Shown here piece by piece: positions 24,541 to 33,763 of a DNA stretch of 64,000 nucleotides; positions within the stretch are counted from its first letter, which is position 1, and the number at the start of each line of letters is the position of its first letter. Source of the DNA: Burkholderia sp. 9120. GTDB lineage: Bacteria; Pseudomonadota; Gammaproteobacteria; Burkholderiales; Burkholderiaceae. The stretch spans positions 496,001 to 560,000 of the forward strand of contig NZ_JQNA01000001.1 of the NCBI RefSeq assembly GCF_000745015.1, in the 5' to 3' direction. The translations under genes and the position numbers were made by a program. A model generated the notes under the pieces. That model searched no databases, was not told the DNA's origin, and saw only the letters and a program-made list of their open reading frames with translations.

Positions 24541-26832
24541 CTACTGGTTGCGCAACCACGTCGCGCGGATGTAAATGCCGCCGTCGCCAACGCGTCGCAG
24601 CCCGACCATGACCCATGGGTCGCCGAGATCCGCCGTGCCTTCCGAGTGAACATTGACCGCGCCGAATTCAACGATGCCGCTCGCCCAGCGCACCTGCGCG
24701 CCCGCGCCTGCCTTGCCAGCGAGAACGGTAGACAGATAGCCGCCCCACGCAGCGCCGTAGACGTCGCCGTTTGTCGCTACCCAGGCGCCTCCGTTCGCGA
24801 TCCGCACGATGCCGGCGAAAGTCACGTTGCCGCCGTTGTCCAGGGTCGCCGGGATGCTGTTGTACTCGCTGTTCACCCACTCCATGCCACCGCCACCGGG
24901 GCGTCCGCGCATGAACATGGCTGTGCCGTCGGTGCTTTTCAGGCCGATCTCGCCATACGTACCGGGCTGGGTCAGCGTCAGACGTCCGGTCAGCGTGCCG
25001 CCACTCCGGTTGAGCTTGCTGTCCGGATCGAAATTCCAGCCGCCCCATACCGTCTTGCCGTCGCTGCGCGCGATCTCGTTACGGCCGAACGACCACGCAT
25101 TGGTGCGGCCGTCGATATGGAAAACGATGGACGGCTCCGAGGTGACCGTGCCCCCTTCGTACGCATCGATCGCCGCGAAATGCCGGCCGCCCCAACGCGT
25201 CCAGCGCATGCCCATGTAGGCGGCGCCGGTGTTGGGCGCATCGACCTGCAAGGCAGGAATACGTGCGGGCGTTGAATTCCAGTCCGCAAATGCACCACCG
25301 TTTTCGCCGGTCGAATGGAACACACCATTCGCACCCGTTCCCGCCTTCACGTTTGAAAGCAGCGGACGCTGGGTCGAGACAACGTCGGTACCGAAGCGCA
25401 TCGTCTCGCCGCCGTTGTTCGTGATCGCGAATACACCATCGGTGACGTGAAAAAGCCCCGTATCGGGCGCACCGTCATTCGCGAAGGTCAGCGAAGGCAA
25501 AGTCACTGTGCCTCCGTCGAGGTAGATGACCTTGCCCGTGTTGAGCCTGAGGTCGCCGTTGAGCGATCCCCCTTTACCCGTATCGAGCGGGTTCAGGTTG
25601 CCCGAGTGCCAGGCATAGCTGTTTCCGATGCGGATGTTCTTCTGCGCGAAGTTCCACGCCCACTGCCCGTGGGTCGGCGAATACCAGCCAGCTTCCTGAT
25701 CGTTCGCATACAGGTAGCCGTCATTGGGACCGAGCAGGATCTGGCCTTCTCCGCCGCTGCGGTTGATCGCCAGGCCGGTGTTGACGTCCGCGCCCTGACT
25801 CATGATCACGCGACCTGTGTCGCGCCGGATCATGAACGGGTTCCACAGGTAGCCGCCCTGATCGTTGAACGCCTGGATGTAGAAATCCGTGCCCGCGTTC
25901 GAACCGTTGCCGGGCTCGCCCGTCGCGTCACCGAAGATTTTCCAGCGTACGCTCGCGCCGGTCTGGATCTGGATTTCGCGCTGCGTGCCGGAGTCGCCGC
26001 GCAAGGCGAGACGTCCCGTGTTCTTCAGTGTCACCGGGCCGCCGAACGTGGTCGACGCGCCCGTCTCATCGATGTTCACCGCGCCCGTGGACAGGTTCCA
26101 GAAAAATGGCCGGAAACTGTTGTAACCGCCGTAGAGGTCACCCGCGTTCGTCTGCAGCAGATAGGCGGCGTTGCCGTCGTTGCGCAGGAATACGCCGTAC
26201 GCGCCAGTGACCGCGCGGAACGCGTTGATCGAGCCCGACTGGATCTCGCCCGTAAAGCGGGCGTCGCCCCTGCCCTGCACGATGCACGAACCATCGTCAT
26301 CGGCCAGCCCGAACAGCACGCGCCCGGACGGCAGCACCCGCACGCGGGTCGTGCCGCCCCCGGCCACGATGTCGACGAGGCCCGAGGCGTTTTCTGAACC
26401 GATCGACATGTGGCCGTTCGTGCGCAACCACGACACACCCGACTGGGCTGCGATCCACGCCGTGGTTTCGCCCTTGCCGAACGTCACCGGGCCCTGCAAC
26501 AGCGACGCGCCCTCGACCGTCAGATCCTTCGTGGAGACGAGGCCGGCCACGCGGGGCGCGTCCCACTGTCCGGGATTCTGCTCGGGCGCACTGTTCGAAC
26601 CGGCAAGAATCGCGCGATACAGCAGGCCGCCCTGCTGCACGAGCGCGTCGACCGGATAAAGCACTTTCGGGGACCACGGCGGAATGCCCGTCGCCCTTAG
26701 CCAGGCCGTCCGGTTGCCGAGCTGCTTCGCCTGCACGTTGTCGATGCCGTCCGGGCCACCCATCACCGGGTCGGACGTTTCAAACTGATAGATACCGTCT
26801 TCCCACCGCTGCACTTCCACAAGATCGGTCAT
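24541..26832 (-). CDS. Phage tail fibre protein
   Basis: A 763-residue fibre. The N-terminal 90 residues include a short carbohydrate-binding-like module (YPVDALVQQGGLLYRAILAG...PEQNPGQW). The rest is glycine-, asparagine- and threonine-rich beta-repeat sequence typical of trimeric host-recognition fibres. It follows baseplate gene I and precedes the fibre chaperone. The C-terminus (GDPWVMVGLRRVGDGGIYIRA) resembles the distal head of other fibre tips. Host range is probably set here. No chaperone-type self-cleaving domain is seen. Confidence 0.88.
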   Translation of the reverse strand: MTDLVEVQRWEDGIYQFETSDPVMGGPDGIDNVQAKQLGNRTAWLRATGIPPWSPKVLYPVDALVQQGGLLYRAILAGSNSAPEQNPGQWDAPRVAGLVSTKDLTVEGASLLQGPVTFGKGETTAWIAAQSGVSWLRTNGHMSIGSENASGLVDIVAGGGTTRVRVLPSGRVLFGLADDDGSCIVQGRGDARFTGEIQSGSINAFRAVTGAYGVFLRNDGNAAYLLQTNAGDLYGGYNSFRPFFWNLSTGAVNIDETGASTTFGGPVTLKNTGRLALRGDSGTQREIQIQTGASVRWKIFGDATGEPGNGSNAGTDFYIQAFNDQGGYLWNPFMIRRDTGRVIMSQGADVNTGLAINRSGGEGQILLGPNDGYLYANDQEAGWYSPTHGQWAWNFAQKNIRIGNSYAWHSGNLNPLDTGKGGSLNGDLRLNTGKVIYLDGGTVTLPSLTFANDGAPDTGLFHVTDGVFAITNNGGETMRFGTDVVSTQRPLLSNVKAGTGANGVFHSTGENGGAFADWNSTPARIPALQVDAPNTGAAYMGMRWTRWGGRHFAAIDAYEGGTVTSEPSIVFHIDGRTNAWSFGRNEIARSDGKTVWGGWNFDPDSKLNRSGGTLTGRLTLTQPGTYGEIGLKSTDGTAMFMRGRPGGGGMEWVNSEYNSIPATLDNGGNVTFAGIVRIANGGAWVATNGDVYGAAWGGYLSTVLAGKAGAGAQVRWASGIVEFGAVNVHSEGTADLGDPWVMVGLRRVGDGGIYIRATWLRNQ

Positions 26833-26895
26833 GTGGTTTTACTCCTCTGTTCTGCTGTCGTTCTTACCTGCTACGGTTCTTACGGCTCGCCGGTG

Positions 26896-27450
26896 TCAAT
26901 CACCGGCAGCGGCAGCTGCGACGTATTCGAGCTTCGCCAGCCGGCTGCGTGCGGGCGCATAACGCTCCAGCGCTGCGCGCAGGCGGGCAGCCTGCTCGTC
27001 GGTCACCGGCTGGTGCAACTTGACGATGTATTCGGCCCACGCGCTACGCGATCCGTGCAGGTAGTCGCCATTGCGCGTGATCGATCCATCGCGTCGGCGG
27101 GCAAGCCGCCCCTCGATCAGCGTCACCTCCCCGAACCCGAGCCGCCGGATCACTTCGCGCACCGCCCACGCCGTGCCCTTCTTCCGGTGGAGCTCGAGCG
27201 AACCCTTGATGAGCGAGCGCTTCGCCTCGTCCGAGTCCGCGAGTTCCCAGCCGTCGACCGCGAGCGCCCACGCAAGCCACGGCAGCCATCCGGACGGACA
27301 GCGATCCGCATCCCACAGCGTGCGAAGAATCTCCGGGTCGACGTTGGGCTCCATCACGCGGGCCAGCGCCGCTTCGAGCGGCGTCTGGTTCGCGGGCAGG
27401 AGCGGCTCGCGCAGACGTCGCGTCGGTGGCTTGCCAGTCGGATCTGACAT
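26896..27450 (-). CDS. I: Phage baseplate/tail protein I
   Basis: A 184-residue homologue of P2 gpI (LPWLAWALAVDGWELADSDEAKRSLI; KKGTAWAVREVIRRLGFGEV). It links fibre proteins to the baseplate. The ATG at 27450 overlaps the stop of J (TGATG), indicating coupling, and is preferred over an in-frame start 60 bp upstream. Confidence 0.92.
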   Translation of the reverse strand: MSDPTGKPPTRRLREPLLPANQTPLEAALARVMEPNVDPEILRTLWDADRCPSGWLPWLAWALAVDGWELADSDEAKRSLIKGSLELHRKKGTAWAVREVIRRLGFGEVTLIEGRLARRRDGSITRNGDYLHGSRSAWAEYIVKLHQPVTDEQAARLRAALERYAPARSRLAKLEYVAAAAAGD

Positions 27451-28337
27451 CACGCCTCCTTCGGATTCAGTCGGATCCGCGTGCAGTTGGCGAACTGGTG
27501 TCGCTGGCATACGACGGACGCTGCGGGCGAGATCAGTTCCACGTCTTCAACGCCGGAGCCCGGCGGATGCAGCGCTCCGAAGATCGCCGACAGCGACATG
27601 CCGGTGCCGAGCCTGCGCGCCTTCGCCACGGCGAGTTCCAGCGCCTCGCGCCGGGCCTTGAGCACGACGTCCGGATCTGGACCCTCGCCGATGTACAGAT
27701 CGGCTTCGATCGCGAAGTCGAGCGGGGCTGATGCGGCCGTGATTACCGTGTCATTGAGCGGGCGCACGTCTTCGGGCGAGACCGCGTTGCGCACGCGCTC
27801 GAGCAGCGCCTGATCCGGCACACCGTTGCCCTTCGCCGAGAGCAGCGTCAATCTGACCGTGCCCGCTTCGGGCTGGTCGACCGACACGTCGAGCACATCC
27901 GGCGACGCGTTCATCGCGAGCGCCACGTACGCGCCCGACGGGCCGGCCACAGTCGCCGTTTCCATCGACATCTGCGTGCGCAGTTTGAGCCGCTCGTCGC
28001 CTTCGAACACGGGCGCGACAGGCGGACTGGCGGATGGGTCACCCGGGTCGACCGTAGCGCGTTCGATATCGAAGAGCACGGCGAGGTGTTCGAGATCCGC
28101 GCCGGTCGAGAACGCGAGCATGACCGCCTTGGCCGCGTCGTTAATCCGCGCACGCAATCGCACCTCGCGGTACGCAGCGAGCTCGATCAGCTTGACGACC
28201 GGATCGGATTCGAGCGCCGCGCTCCAGTCTTCGTATATCGCCCGGAAGTGGGCGAGCTTCTCCTGATAGATATCCTCGAAATCGAGCGTATCGACCAGGT
28301 CCGGTGGATCGATCGCGGTCAGGTCAATGGTTGTCAC
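27450..28337 (-). CDS. J: Phage baseplate protein J
   Basis: A 295-residue homologue of P2 gpJ, a wedge protein of the contractile baseplate (MTTIDLTAIDPPDLVDTLDFEDIYQ-type start; conserved AAYREVRLRARINDAAKAVMLAFSTGADLEHLA). It initiates at GTG, overlapping the stop of W (GTGA). Length is normal for the family. Confidence 0.93.
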   Translation of the reverse strand: MTTIDLTAIDPPDLVDTLDFEDIYQEKLAHFRAIYEDWSAALESDPVVKLIELAAYREVRLRARINDAAKAVMLAFSTGADLEHLAVLFDIERATVDPGDPSASPPVAPVFEGDERLKLRTQMSMETATVAGPSGAYVALAMNASPDVLDVSVDQPEAGTVRLTLLSAKGNGVPDQALLERVRNAVSPEDVRPLNDTVITAASAPLDFAIEADLYIGEGPDPDVVLKARREALELAVAKARRLGTGMSLSAIFGALHPPGSGVEDVELISPAASVVCQRHQFANCTRIRLNPKEA

Positions 28338-28666
28338 GTACTCACCTCAAAAACAGTGTCGTCACCCGCGTAGATGCCGGCCAGGCGAAACGTCACGGCA
28401 CCCCCGACCACGGACACCACCGTCACGCGCGAGAGCCTGATCCGCGGTTCCCAGCGCCCGATCGCGCGTGCGGCTTCTGCCTGCACGGCCGAGATCCAGC
28501 CGCGCGTGACCGGCAGGTCGACCATGGCGGGAATGTCACTGCCATAGTCCGGTCGCTCGCGACGCGTGCCCCGCCGCGTGGACAGGATGTCGCCGATGCT
28601 CTGGCGCAGGTGGTCGAGTCCGCGTAACGGTGCACCCGTCATTCGGTTCATGCCGGTGAGTGCCAT
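28334..28666 (-). CDS. W: Phage baseplate protein W (T4 gp25-like)
   Basis: A 110-residue homologue of P2 gpW / T4 gp25 (DHLRQSIGDILSTRRGTRRERPDYG; RWEPRIRLSRV). It is a wedge component and part of the sheath initiation site. Its start overlaps the stop of the upstream small gene and its stop overlaps the J start, so the baseplate block is translated as a chain. Confidence 0.93.
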   Translation of the reverse strand: MALTGMNRMTGAPLRGLDHLRQSIGDILSTRRGTRRERPDYGSDIPAMVDLPVTRGWISAVQAEAARAIGRWEPRIRLSRVTVVSVVGGAVTFRLAGIYAGDDTVFEVST

Positions 28667-28905
28667 CAGAACGTGTCGCCCGCGCGGTCACCAAGCCGCT
28701 CAAAATCGGCGTGCCGTTCGATCTCCGCGATCTGCTGCGCGAGCGTCACCGTGATCTGGCTGCTGACGACCGGCGCGGTGCTGCCGTCGGCGAACACGAA
28801 CGTGCGCGAACGGAATACGCGATCGAGGAATGTCACTGGCGTCACCGGCGTCGACGTATCGACTTGCGCACGAACGTCAGCAACCACAACAGGTTCTTTC
28901 GGCAT
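28666..28905 (-). CDS. Small phage protein between baseplate genes V and W
   Basis: A 79-residue protein starting MPKEPVVVADVRAQV with a beta-rich centre and a helical C-terminus. The ATG at 28905 is chosen over one 18 bp earlier because the earlier one overlaps the terminator-like hairpin. Genes of this size occur at this position in several Burkholderia P2-like tail clusters; function is unknown, and a baseplate accessory role is inferred from position only. Confidence 0.6.
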   Translation of the reverse strand: MPKEPVVVADVRAQVDTSTPVTPVTFLDRVFRSRTFVFADGSTAPVVSSQITVTLAQQIAEIERHADFERLGDRAGDTF

Positions 28906-28921
28906 GGTGGAACTCCAATGC

Positions 28922-28945
28922 AAAAGCCCCGCACACTGGCGGGGC
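28922..28945 (-). terminator. Terminator-like hairpin downstream of baseplate gene V
   Basis: On the minus strand GCCCCGC pairs with GCGGGGC around a 6-nt loop and is followed by TTTTGC. It lies 27 bp past the V stop, next to one of the AAAGTNACTTT palindromes. Confidence 0.5.
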
Positions 28946-28946
28946 C

Positions 28947-28957
28947 AAAGTTACTTT
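28947..28957. repeat. AAAGTNACTTT palindrome, copy 2
   Basis: AAAGTTACTTT lies between V and the next small gene, followed on the plus strand by AAAGCGGCGCGAT. Its flank shares GCGGCGCGA with copy 1, so the repeated unit may be longer than the palindrome. Confidence 0.6.
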
Positions 28958-28971
28958 AAAGCGGCGCGATA

Positions 28972-29655
28972 TCAGGACCTGACCGGTGGACTCACCAGGT
29001 TGCCGTCGCCCTCCTCCCTGTGCCGGTGCTTTGGCAGCGACACGCCCTGCGAGGTCACCTCACCGGTGAAATGCGCCTCGCCGTCGATCTCCGAGGCCGG
29101 CCCGCCTTCGCTATTGCTGCCCGTCATGCCGCCCTGAAACGTCAGCCGCTTGACGGTCGTGCTGTTGCCGGTGAAGGTCGAGTCCGGTGCATCGACCAGC
29201 AGCTTAGGCGTGCTTTGCGTAATGCCCTGCGCGGTCAGCTCCATCTGCGTGCCACCGATGCGGAACACGATGCGCCCTCCCGCCGGCACTGAGAACACAT
29301 ACTCGTGTGCGTCGTGGTCGTAGTGCTCGTGCGCGCCGTCCGGATAGTCCGTTGCGGTCAGATTCGCACATTGACCGTTCGCACCGCCGTGTGTGTCGCT
29401 GTAAAAGCCGGCCAGTACGAAGCCGCCAGCAAGCATGCCCGAGGGCGCCAGCACCACGGCCTGCTCTCCGACGGACGGCGGACACCACGTCCGCACGCGC
29501 CCGGCGGAGAACGTCTTCCATGGCAGCAGTGCACTGACCCACTCGCCATTGCGGACCCGGCATCGGGGCGGATCGTATTGCACCTCGTCGATCAGGCCCG
29601 CCTGGACGATGCTCGCGATCAGCCGGTCCATCTCGCCGATGTCGTAGTCGCTCAT
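28972..29655 (-). CDS. V: Phage baseplate spike/assembly protein V
   Basis: A 227-residue homologue of P2 gpV, the membrane-piercing spike hub. The OB-fold N-terminal domain (about 20-100, DEVQYDPPRCRVRNGEWVSALLPW) is followed by a beta-helical shaft and the tip region ending PKHRHREEGDGN. The HxH-type tip in other spikes binds iron. Its start overlaps the end of the upstream gene by 4 bp. Confidence 0.92.
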   Translation of the reverse strand: MSDYDIGEMDRLIASIVQAGLIDEVQYDPPRCRVRNGEWVSALLPWKTFSAGRVRTWCPPSVGEQAVVLAPSGMLAGGFVLAGFYSDTHGGANGQCANLTATDYPDGAHEHYDHDAHEYVFSVPAGGRIVFRIGGTQMELTAQGITQSTPKLLVDAPDSTFTGNSTTVKRLTFQGGMTGSNSEGGPASEIDGEAHFTGEVTSQGVSLPKHRHREEGDGNLVSPPVRS

Positions 29656-30323
29656 GCACGCGTACCCAGTTCGCTGCGCTCACCGTGGAGGCCGACGTGG
29701 TACAGATCCAGACTCGCCGGATCGACATAGGCCACTTCATGTGCCGCGCCCACGTCCGGACTGATGCCCCACACCACGGTCCGCGCGTGCGATACGTCGC
29801 CCGGCGGGAATGATGGAAACGGAAACGTGGGGGCGACTACCTCGCCGGCATCGAACTCGTGTGTCCACTCGACCAGCCAGACGAGATAGGCATCCAGCTC
29901 GGGTTTGAATGGGTCGTCGCCGATCTGCACCAGCTTTGCAGGCGTAACAGGCACGCCCCATGTCTCGCCGTGCACCGCGCACGCGATGCGCGCGGCAAGC
30001 CGGCGTACTGCAAGGTCCGCATGCGGCTCAAGCGGATCCACAATCGCGCGCGCCTGGAAGCGTCCGACCAGTGAAGTCTGCCCGGTGCCCGGATCGCGTC
30101 CCGGTTCCATCTCCGAGAGTTCAACCGCGATGCTGGGTGTCGGAATCCGCTTGCCGATGCGCGGATACGCATCGATCGGCGCGATGTCCGGCAGCCGGCC
30201 GCGCAGGCCTGCGATCATCGCGTCGTGCAATACCGTGAGGATGTCGGCACGGCCGGCGTCGCTATCGATAGCAACGTCGGCAACGCCAGCCGCGTCAGCT
30301 ACATCATTATTTAGTTCTGCCAC
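29652..30323 (-). CDS. Phage neck/tail-completion protein, probable
   Basis: About 223 residues. The GTG at 30323 is chosen because GGGAGG lies just upstream, while the longer ATG start overlaps the preceding gene more deeply. Part of the sequence (MIAGLRGRLPDI...RIPTPSIAVELSEMEPG, then LAARIACAVHG) resembles the DUF1834/Mu gp37-like tail-terminator group, but I am not sure. Position between the head-completion genes and V supports a neck or tail-terminator role. Confidence 0.6.
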   Translation of the reverse strand: MAELNNDVADAAGVADVAIDSDAGRADILTVLHDAMIAGLRGRLPDIAPIDAYPRIGKRIPTPSIAVELSEMEPGRDPGTGQTSLVGRFQARAIVDPLEPHADLAVRRLAARIACAVHGETWGVPVTPAKLVQIGDDPFKPELDAYLVWLVEWTHEFDAGEVVAPTFPFPSFPPGDVSHARTVVWGISPDVGAAHEVAYVDPASLDLYHVGLHGERSELGTRA

Positions 30324-30852
30324 GGCGCACACCTCCCAGCGCTTTCCGTATCTCATAGTTCACCTCCTGACGCAGGATCGCCATGAGGCGTTCTTCACAC
30401 ATCCTTGCCGCCCGCCGGAAGGCCGGGTCGCCTGTCTTCGACCAGTCCACGGTCACGACTTCGAACGGCGTGCGGGCTTTGCCCGTGCGCTGGTAAAGCG
30501 CACCATCGGGCTTCGCCTTCGTCTGCCGCCATGCGCCATCGAACGTGAAGCGCCCCGCTCGCATGCCCTTCTTCGTCTCGCGCACCGAGCCGAGCCGGTG
30601 CGCCTCGACCGGATTCAGACCGAGCCACACCTTGCCCGTATCAGCCGAGCGCATGAAAAAATAGAGGCGCTTGCTGATCGCTTTCTGCGGGATCTGCGTG
30701 CCCTTCGATACTTCCTTGCCGGTCTGGCTTTTGATCCAGGCTGCCGTCTTGCGCAACGTGCGGCGCCACGCGGCCTGCATGGCCGGTGGCGACAAGCCCT
30801 GCAGGGCCGCAGTGACTGCCCCGACATCGATCTCGACTTTCAGTGCATCCAT
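30307..30852 (-). CDS. Phage minor tail protein Z-like
   Basis: A 181-residue protein (MDALKVEIDVGAVTAALQGLSPPAMQAAWRRT; KAISKRLYFFMRSADTGKVWLGLNPVEA) resembling the lambda minor tail protein Z / HK97 gp10 group, which connects head and tail. The ATG at 30852 is chosen because the conserved domain begins there; upstream in-frame sequence is cysteine- and arginine-rich shadow. It overlaps the next gene by 17 bp. Confidence 0.7.
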   Translation of the reverse strand: MDALKVEIDVGAVTAALQGLSPPAMQAAWRRTLRKTAAWIKSQTGKEVSKGTQIPQKAISKRLYFFMRSADTGKVWLGLNPVEAHRLGSVRETKKGMRAGRFTFDGAWRQTKAKPDGALYQRTGKARTPFEVVTVDWSKTGDPAFRRAARMCEERLMAILRQEVNYEIRKALGGVRRGRTK

Positions 30853-30874
30853 GCAAGCGCTCCCTGTCGAAGTT

Positions 30875-31171
30875 TCAGCGCGGTCGCAACAGCAGAGTCG
30901 TCCAGCCCGTACCGTCAGGTTGCAGTTCGAACACGACGTATGAATCGGCACCGACTGTCGCGATGCTGCCCTCCACCACACACGCGGCCTCGGCATCGCG
31001 CACACTCACCTGCGGGTGTTCCAGCTGCGTGCGCTGCCGACCAAGATCCGGACCGAGCCATGGCGCGGCGAACATGCCGCGCACCGGCTCGCCGTCGACG
31101 GTGATATCGTCGTCGGCCAGGTCCCGCACCACCGCGTCATCCAGATCCGCGACCAGATCCCGGAACGACAT
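30875..31171 (-). CDS. Phage head-tail joining protein, probable
   Basis: A 98-residue protein (MSFRDLVADLDDAVVRDLADDDITV...) with a beta-rich C-terminal half, placed 11 bp after the major capsid gene stop. Genes here in lambda-type head clusters encode FII-like head-tail connectors, and size and composition fit. No catalytic motif is present. Confidence 0.6.
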   Translation of the reverse strand: MSFRDLVADLDDAVVRDLADDDITVDGEPVRGMFAAPWLGPDLGRQRTQLEHPQVSVRDAEAACVVEGSIATVGADSYVVFELQPDGTGWTTLLLRPR

Positions 31172-31181
31172 GCGGCGCTCC

Positions 31182-32177
31182 TTAAACCGTCAGCCGGATA
31201 ACAGCCTTCGGACGCGTGCACAGGTGAATTGGATTGGACTGCGCCTCGAGTTCGACGCCCTTGCCGAAGTCCATCAGTTCCTGCTTCGCGTAATACGGCA
31301 ACCCGTTCGTGTTGACCGTCTCCATATAGTCGGCCGGCGCGAAGCGCGTAATGAACAGTTCCGGCACGCCTTCGGGCACGGCCCACGCCTCATCGTCGGC
31401 GACATAACCGATGTCGCCGACGCGCCCCCGATAGCGTTCGAACGTGCAGCCGCCGAACTCGAACGTGTCGCGCGCGTCGCCCCGCAGCGCCGACGCCATC
31501 GCCGTATTGAGATAGGTTTCCTTGATCGCCTTCATCACGACGAGGCGGCTCCAGAAACTGCGCCCGCACAGCACGCGAACCCCGGAAAACGGCGTGTTGC
31601 CCAGCGCGTCCTCGATCGTGTCGAGCAGATCCGCGCACTTCAGTCGAATCTCGGTGTCCGCCTTGCCCAGCTCGAAACTGATCACCGTCTGTCTGATCGC
31701 GAACCGGTCGAGCAGATCGGCCACGACCGTTTTGCCGTCTGCATCGAGAATCAGACCCTTGACCGCGCCGATGCGATGGAATTCGTGCGTTGCATCCAGC
31801 TGGCGGCGCATCTTGGCGAGACGCTTGTTGACTACCGTCTGGATCGCTTCGAGCTCGGATTCGGAGCCGAACGCACGCAGATTCTGGATCTCGTCCGCGC
31901 CAATCGTTGCGCGCTGCGGCAGGTGCACCGTATTGAACGGAATCATGTTGCGCTTGCTGCCCACGACGACCGTACCGGACGCACCACGCTGCCCGGTCGG
32001 CACCAGTGCGAGCGTGTCGCCGTCGCGCTCGATCTGCACCACGGTGGTCGTGATGCCCTCTTCCTCGAAGAGGCCAAGCGTCGCAAGCCGGGTCGGCACC
32101 TGCGGCTGTTCGTTGATGGCTGCGCTGAGCGACGACAGCGAAAACGCGTCATCATTGAGAAGGGCGATATCCGCCAT
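31182..32177 (-). CDS. E: Major capsid protein, lambda gpE family
   Basis: A 331-residue homologue of lambda gpE (conserved VPTRLATLGLFEEEGITTTVVQIERDG region and IPFNTVHLPQRATIGADEIQN). It forms the icosahedral shell with the HK97 fold. No long N-terminal delta domain is seen, as expected when a separate protease/scaffold gene is present upstream. It follows the decoration protein with a 66-bp gap. Confidence 0.92.
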   Translation of the reverse strand: MADIALLNDDAFSLSSLSAAINEQPQVPTRLATLGLFEEEGITTTVVQIERDGDTLALVPTGQRGASGTVVVGSKRNMIPFNTVHLPQRATIGADEIQNLRAFGSESELEAIQTVVNKRLAKMRRQLDATHEFHRIGAVKGLILDADGKTVVADLLDRFAIRQTVISFELGKADTEIRLKCADLLDTIEDALGNTPFSGVRVLCGRSFWSRLVVMKAIKETYLNTAMASALRGDARDTFEFGGCTFERYRGRVGDIGYVADDEAWAVPEGVPELFITRFAPADYMETVNTNGLPYYAKQELMDFGKGVELEAQSNPIHLCTRPKAVIRLTV

Positions 32178-32243
32178 GAAATGCTCCTGACTGGAAAGAA
32201 AAAAAGGAAGGACGCCGCGCCGGACAGCGCAGCGCTGCAGCGA

Positions 32244-32591
32244 TCAGCGCACGATGACGTGGTGCGCGGCAAGGTCCTGGCGAGCCGCTGCGTCGAGCCC
32301 CGTCAGGCGCAGCGCGGTCACCTCGGCCAGTCGCACGATGCCCACCGCCGGGCGCGGTGCGTCCGAGGCCGCGAGCGGCCCGTACAGGATTGCGGTGGCG
32401 ACTTCGGATCCGTCAGTTGCCGTGTTGCTGTACGGCGCGTACTCGCCCGTGCCGGTGGTACCAAGCAGTTGACCGGCGGCCAGCGCGTCGCCCTTCGCGA
32501 CGACAATCTGTTCGCGGGAAATGCGGCCCGGGCCTTCGGACAGAAGAAACTCGCGGGTGAACGTGCCCTGGGTCTTGATGGTGGTGGTCAT
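32244..32591 (-). CDS. D: Head decoration protein, lambda gpD family
   Basis: A 115-residue homologue of lambda gpD (TREFLLSEGPGRISREQIVV; GEYAPYSNTATDGSEVATAILY). It trimerises on the capsid surface and stabilises the expanded head after DNA packaging. Position between the protease and capsid genes is canonical. The lambda D symbol is used; the P2-type tail gene D is a different gene at 16341. Confidence 0.9.
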   Translation of the reverse strand: MTTTIKTQGTFTREFLLSEGPGRISREQIVVAKGDALAAGQLLGTTGTGEYAPYSNTATDGSEVATAILYGPLAASDAPRPAVGIVRLAEVTALRLTGLDAAARQDLAAHHVIVR

Positions 32592-32635
32592 GCATGTAAC
32601 TCCCTGTTAGCCCGGTTGGCCCGGACCATTGGTTA

Positions 32636-33763
32636 TCAAAGTGACTTTGCGTGAGAACTACCCGTTGCCTTGCGGGCCGCGTAGATCGACGACGCTTTGG
32701 GACCGCCAGTGGCCACAACGGTGTCGCCGGTGACAGGCTGCCGGCTGTTCACGCGTGGCTGCGCCTGCGTCACCCGATCAAAGAGACGCGCGCGCACCTG
32801 ATCGGGATTCAGCCCGTCGCCAACGAACTGCGCGGTGAGTTCCGGCAGCTTCGCCGCCATGCACAGACCGGCGATCTCCGACGCGTTACGCACCGCTGCG
32901 TCGATCGTGGCGCGATCCTTCAAACCTGTAAGCGTCACGATGCTCTCCGCACAGGCGGACAGCTTCGCCGTACGGCAGGCGCTGAAGACGTGCGCCGCGA
33001 GCACGCCGACGTCTTCCGTCACTGGTGGCTCCGGATTGGGCGGCGCAGGATCCACGGGCGGCTCTGCGACCGGATCGACAGGTGGCGTCACCTGCGACCC
33101 AGGATTGCCGACCGTTGTATCGACCGCTGCGTCGACAAGCGCCTGAACCGACGATGGCGCTGCCGCGAACCGCGCGAGCAACCCCGCCGCGCGTACGCTC
33201 GCTGAGAGCTTTACCGGCGTCTCGATTTCGTCGGCGAAACCGGCCTCTTTCGCCTCGGCCGCCGTGAACCACGTTTCCGCATCCAGCATTGCAGTGAGTT
33301 CCTCGTCGGTCTTGCCGCTCTTGTTGCGGTACGCAGCGAGAATGCCGTCTCGCGCCCGGTCCATCGAATCAGCCGTCGCGCGCAGATCCGCCGACGTACC
33401 AGCGGCCACCGTCCACGGGTTGTGGATCATGAGCATCGCGTTCTCGGGCATGACAACGCGGTCGCCCGCCATCGCGACCAGCGAGGCTGCAGACGCAGCC
33501 ACGCCGTCCACACGCGTGGTCACGCGACCGGCATAACGGCGCAGCGCGTTGTAGATCGCAAAGGCGTCGAACACGTCGCCACCCGGCGAATTGATCGCCA
33601 CAATGACTTCATCCGCACCCGCAGCCACTTCGTCGAGGCGTGCCACGAACGTCTTCGCGTCCGTGCCCCAGAAGCCGATCTCGTCATAGATCCGGATCTC
33701 GGCCACCGACGAGCCCTGCGCGTTCGTGAGCGCGCGGATATCCCACCACTTACGATTTTTCAT
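32636..33763 (-). CDS. Head maturation protease, ClpP-like, with scaffold region
   Basis: A 375-residue protein. Residues about 20-190 are a ClpP/S49-type serine protease with the NSPGGDVFDAF oxyanion loop, nucleophile S91 (VAASAAS) and H114. The C-terminal part is proline-rich then helical and probably acts as scaffold (compare lambda C/Nu3). It cleaves head proteins during assembly. The ATG at 33763 has a purine-rich Shine-Dalgarno and overlaps the portal stop by 14 bp. Confidence 0.9.
   Translation of the reverse strand: MKNRKWWDIRALTNAQGSSVAEIRIYDEIGFWGTDAKTFVARLDEVAAGADEVIVAINSPGGDVFDAFAIYNALRRYAGRVTTRVDGVAASAASLVAMAGDRVVMPENAMLMIHNPWTVAAGTSADLRATADSMDRARDGILAAYRNKSGKTDEELTAMLDAETWFTAAEAKEAGFADEIETPVKLSASVRAAGLLARFAAAPSSVQALVDAAVDTTVGNPGSQVTPPVDPVAEPPVDPAPPNPEPPVTEDVGVLAAHVFSACRTAKLSACAESIVTLTGLKDRATIDAAVRNASEIAGLCMAAKLPELTAQFVGDGLNPDQVRARLFDRVTQAQPRVNSRQPVTGDTVVATGGPKASSIYAARKATGSSHAKSL
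32638..32648. repeat. AAAGTNACTTT palindrome, copy 3
   Basis: AAAGTGACTTT overlaps the last codons of the head protease gene, next to the intergenic gap before the decoration gene. Confidence 0.6.
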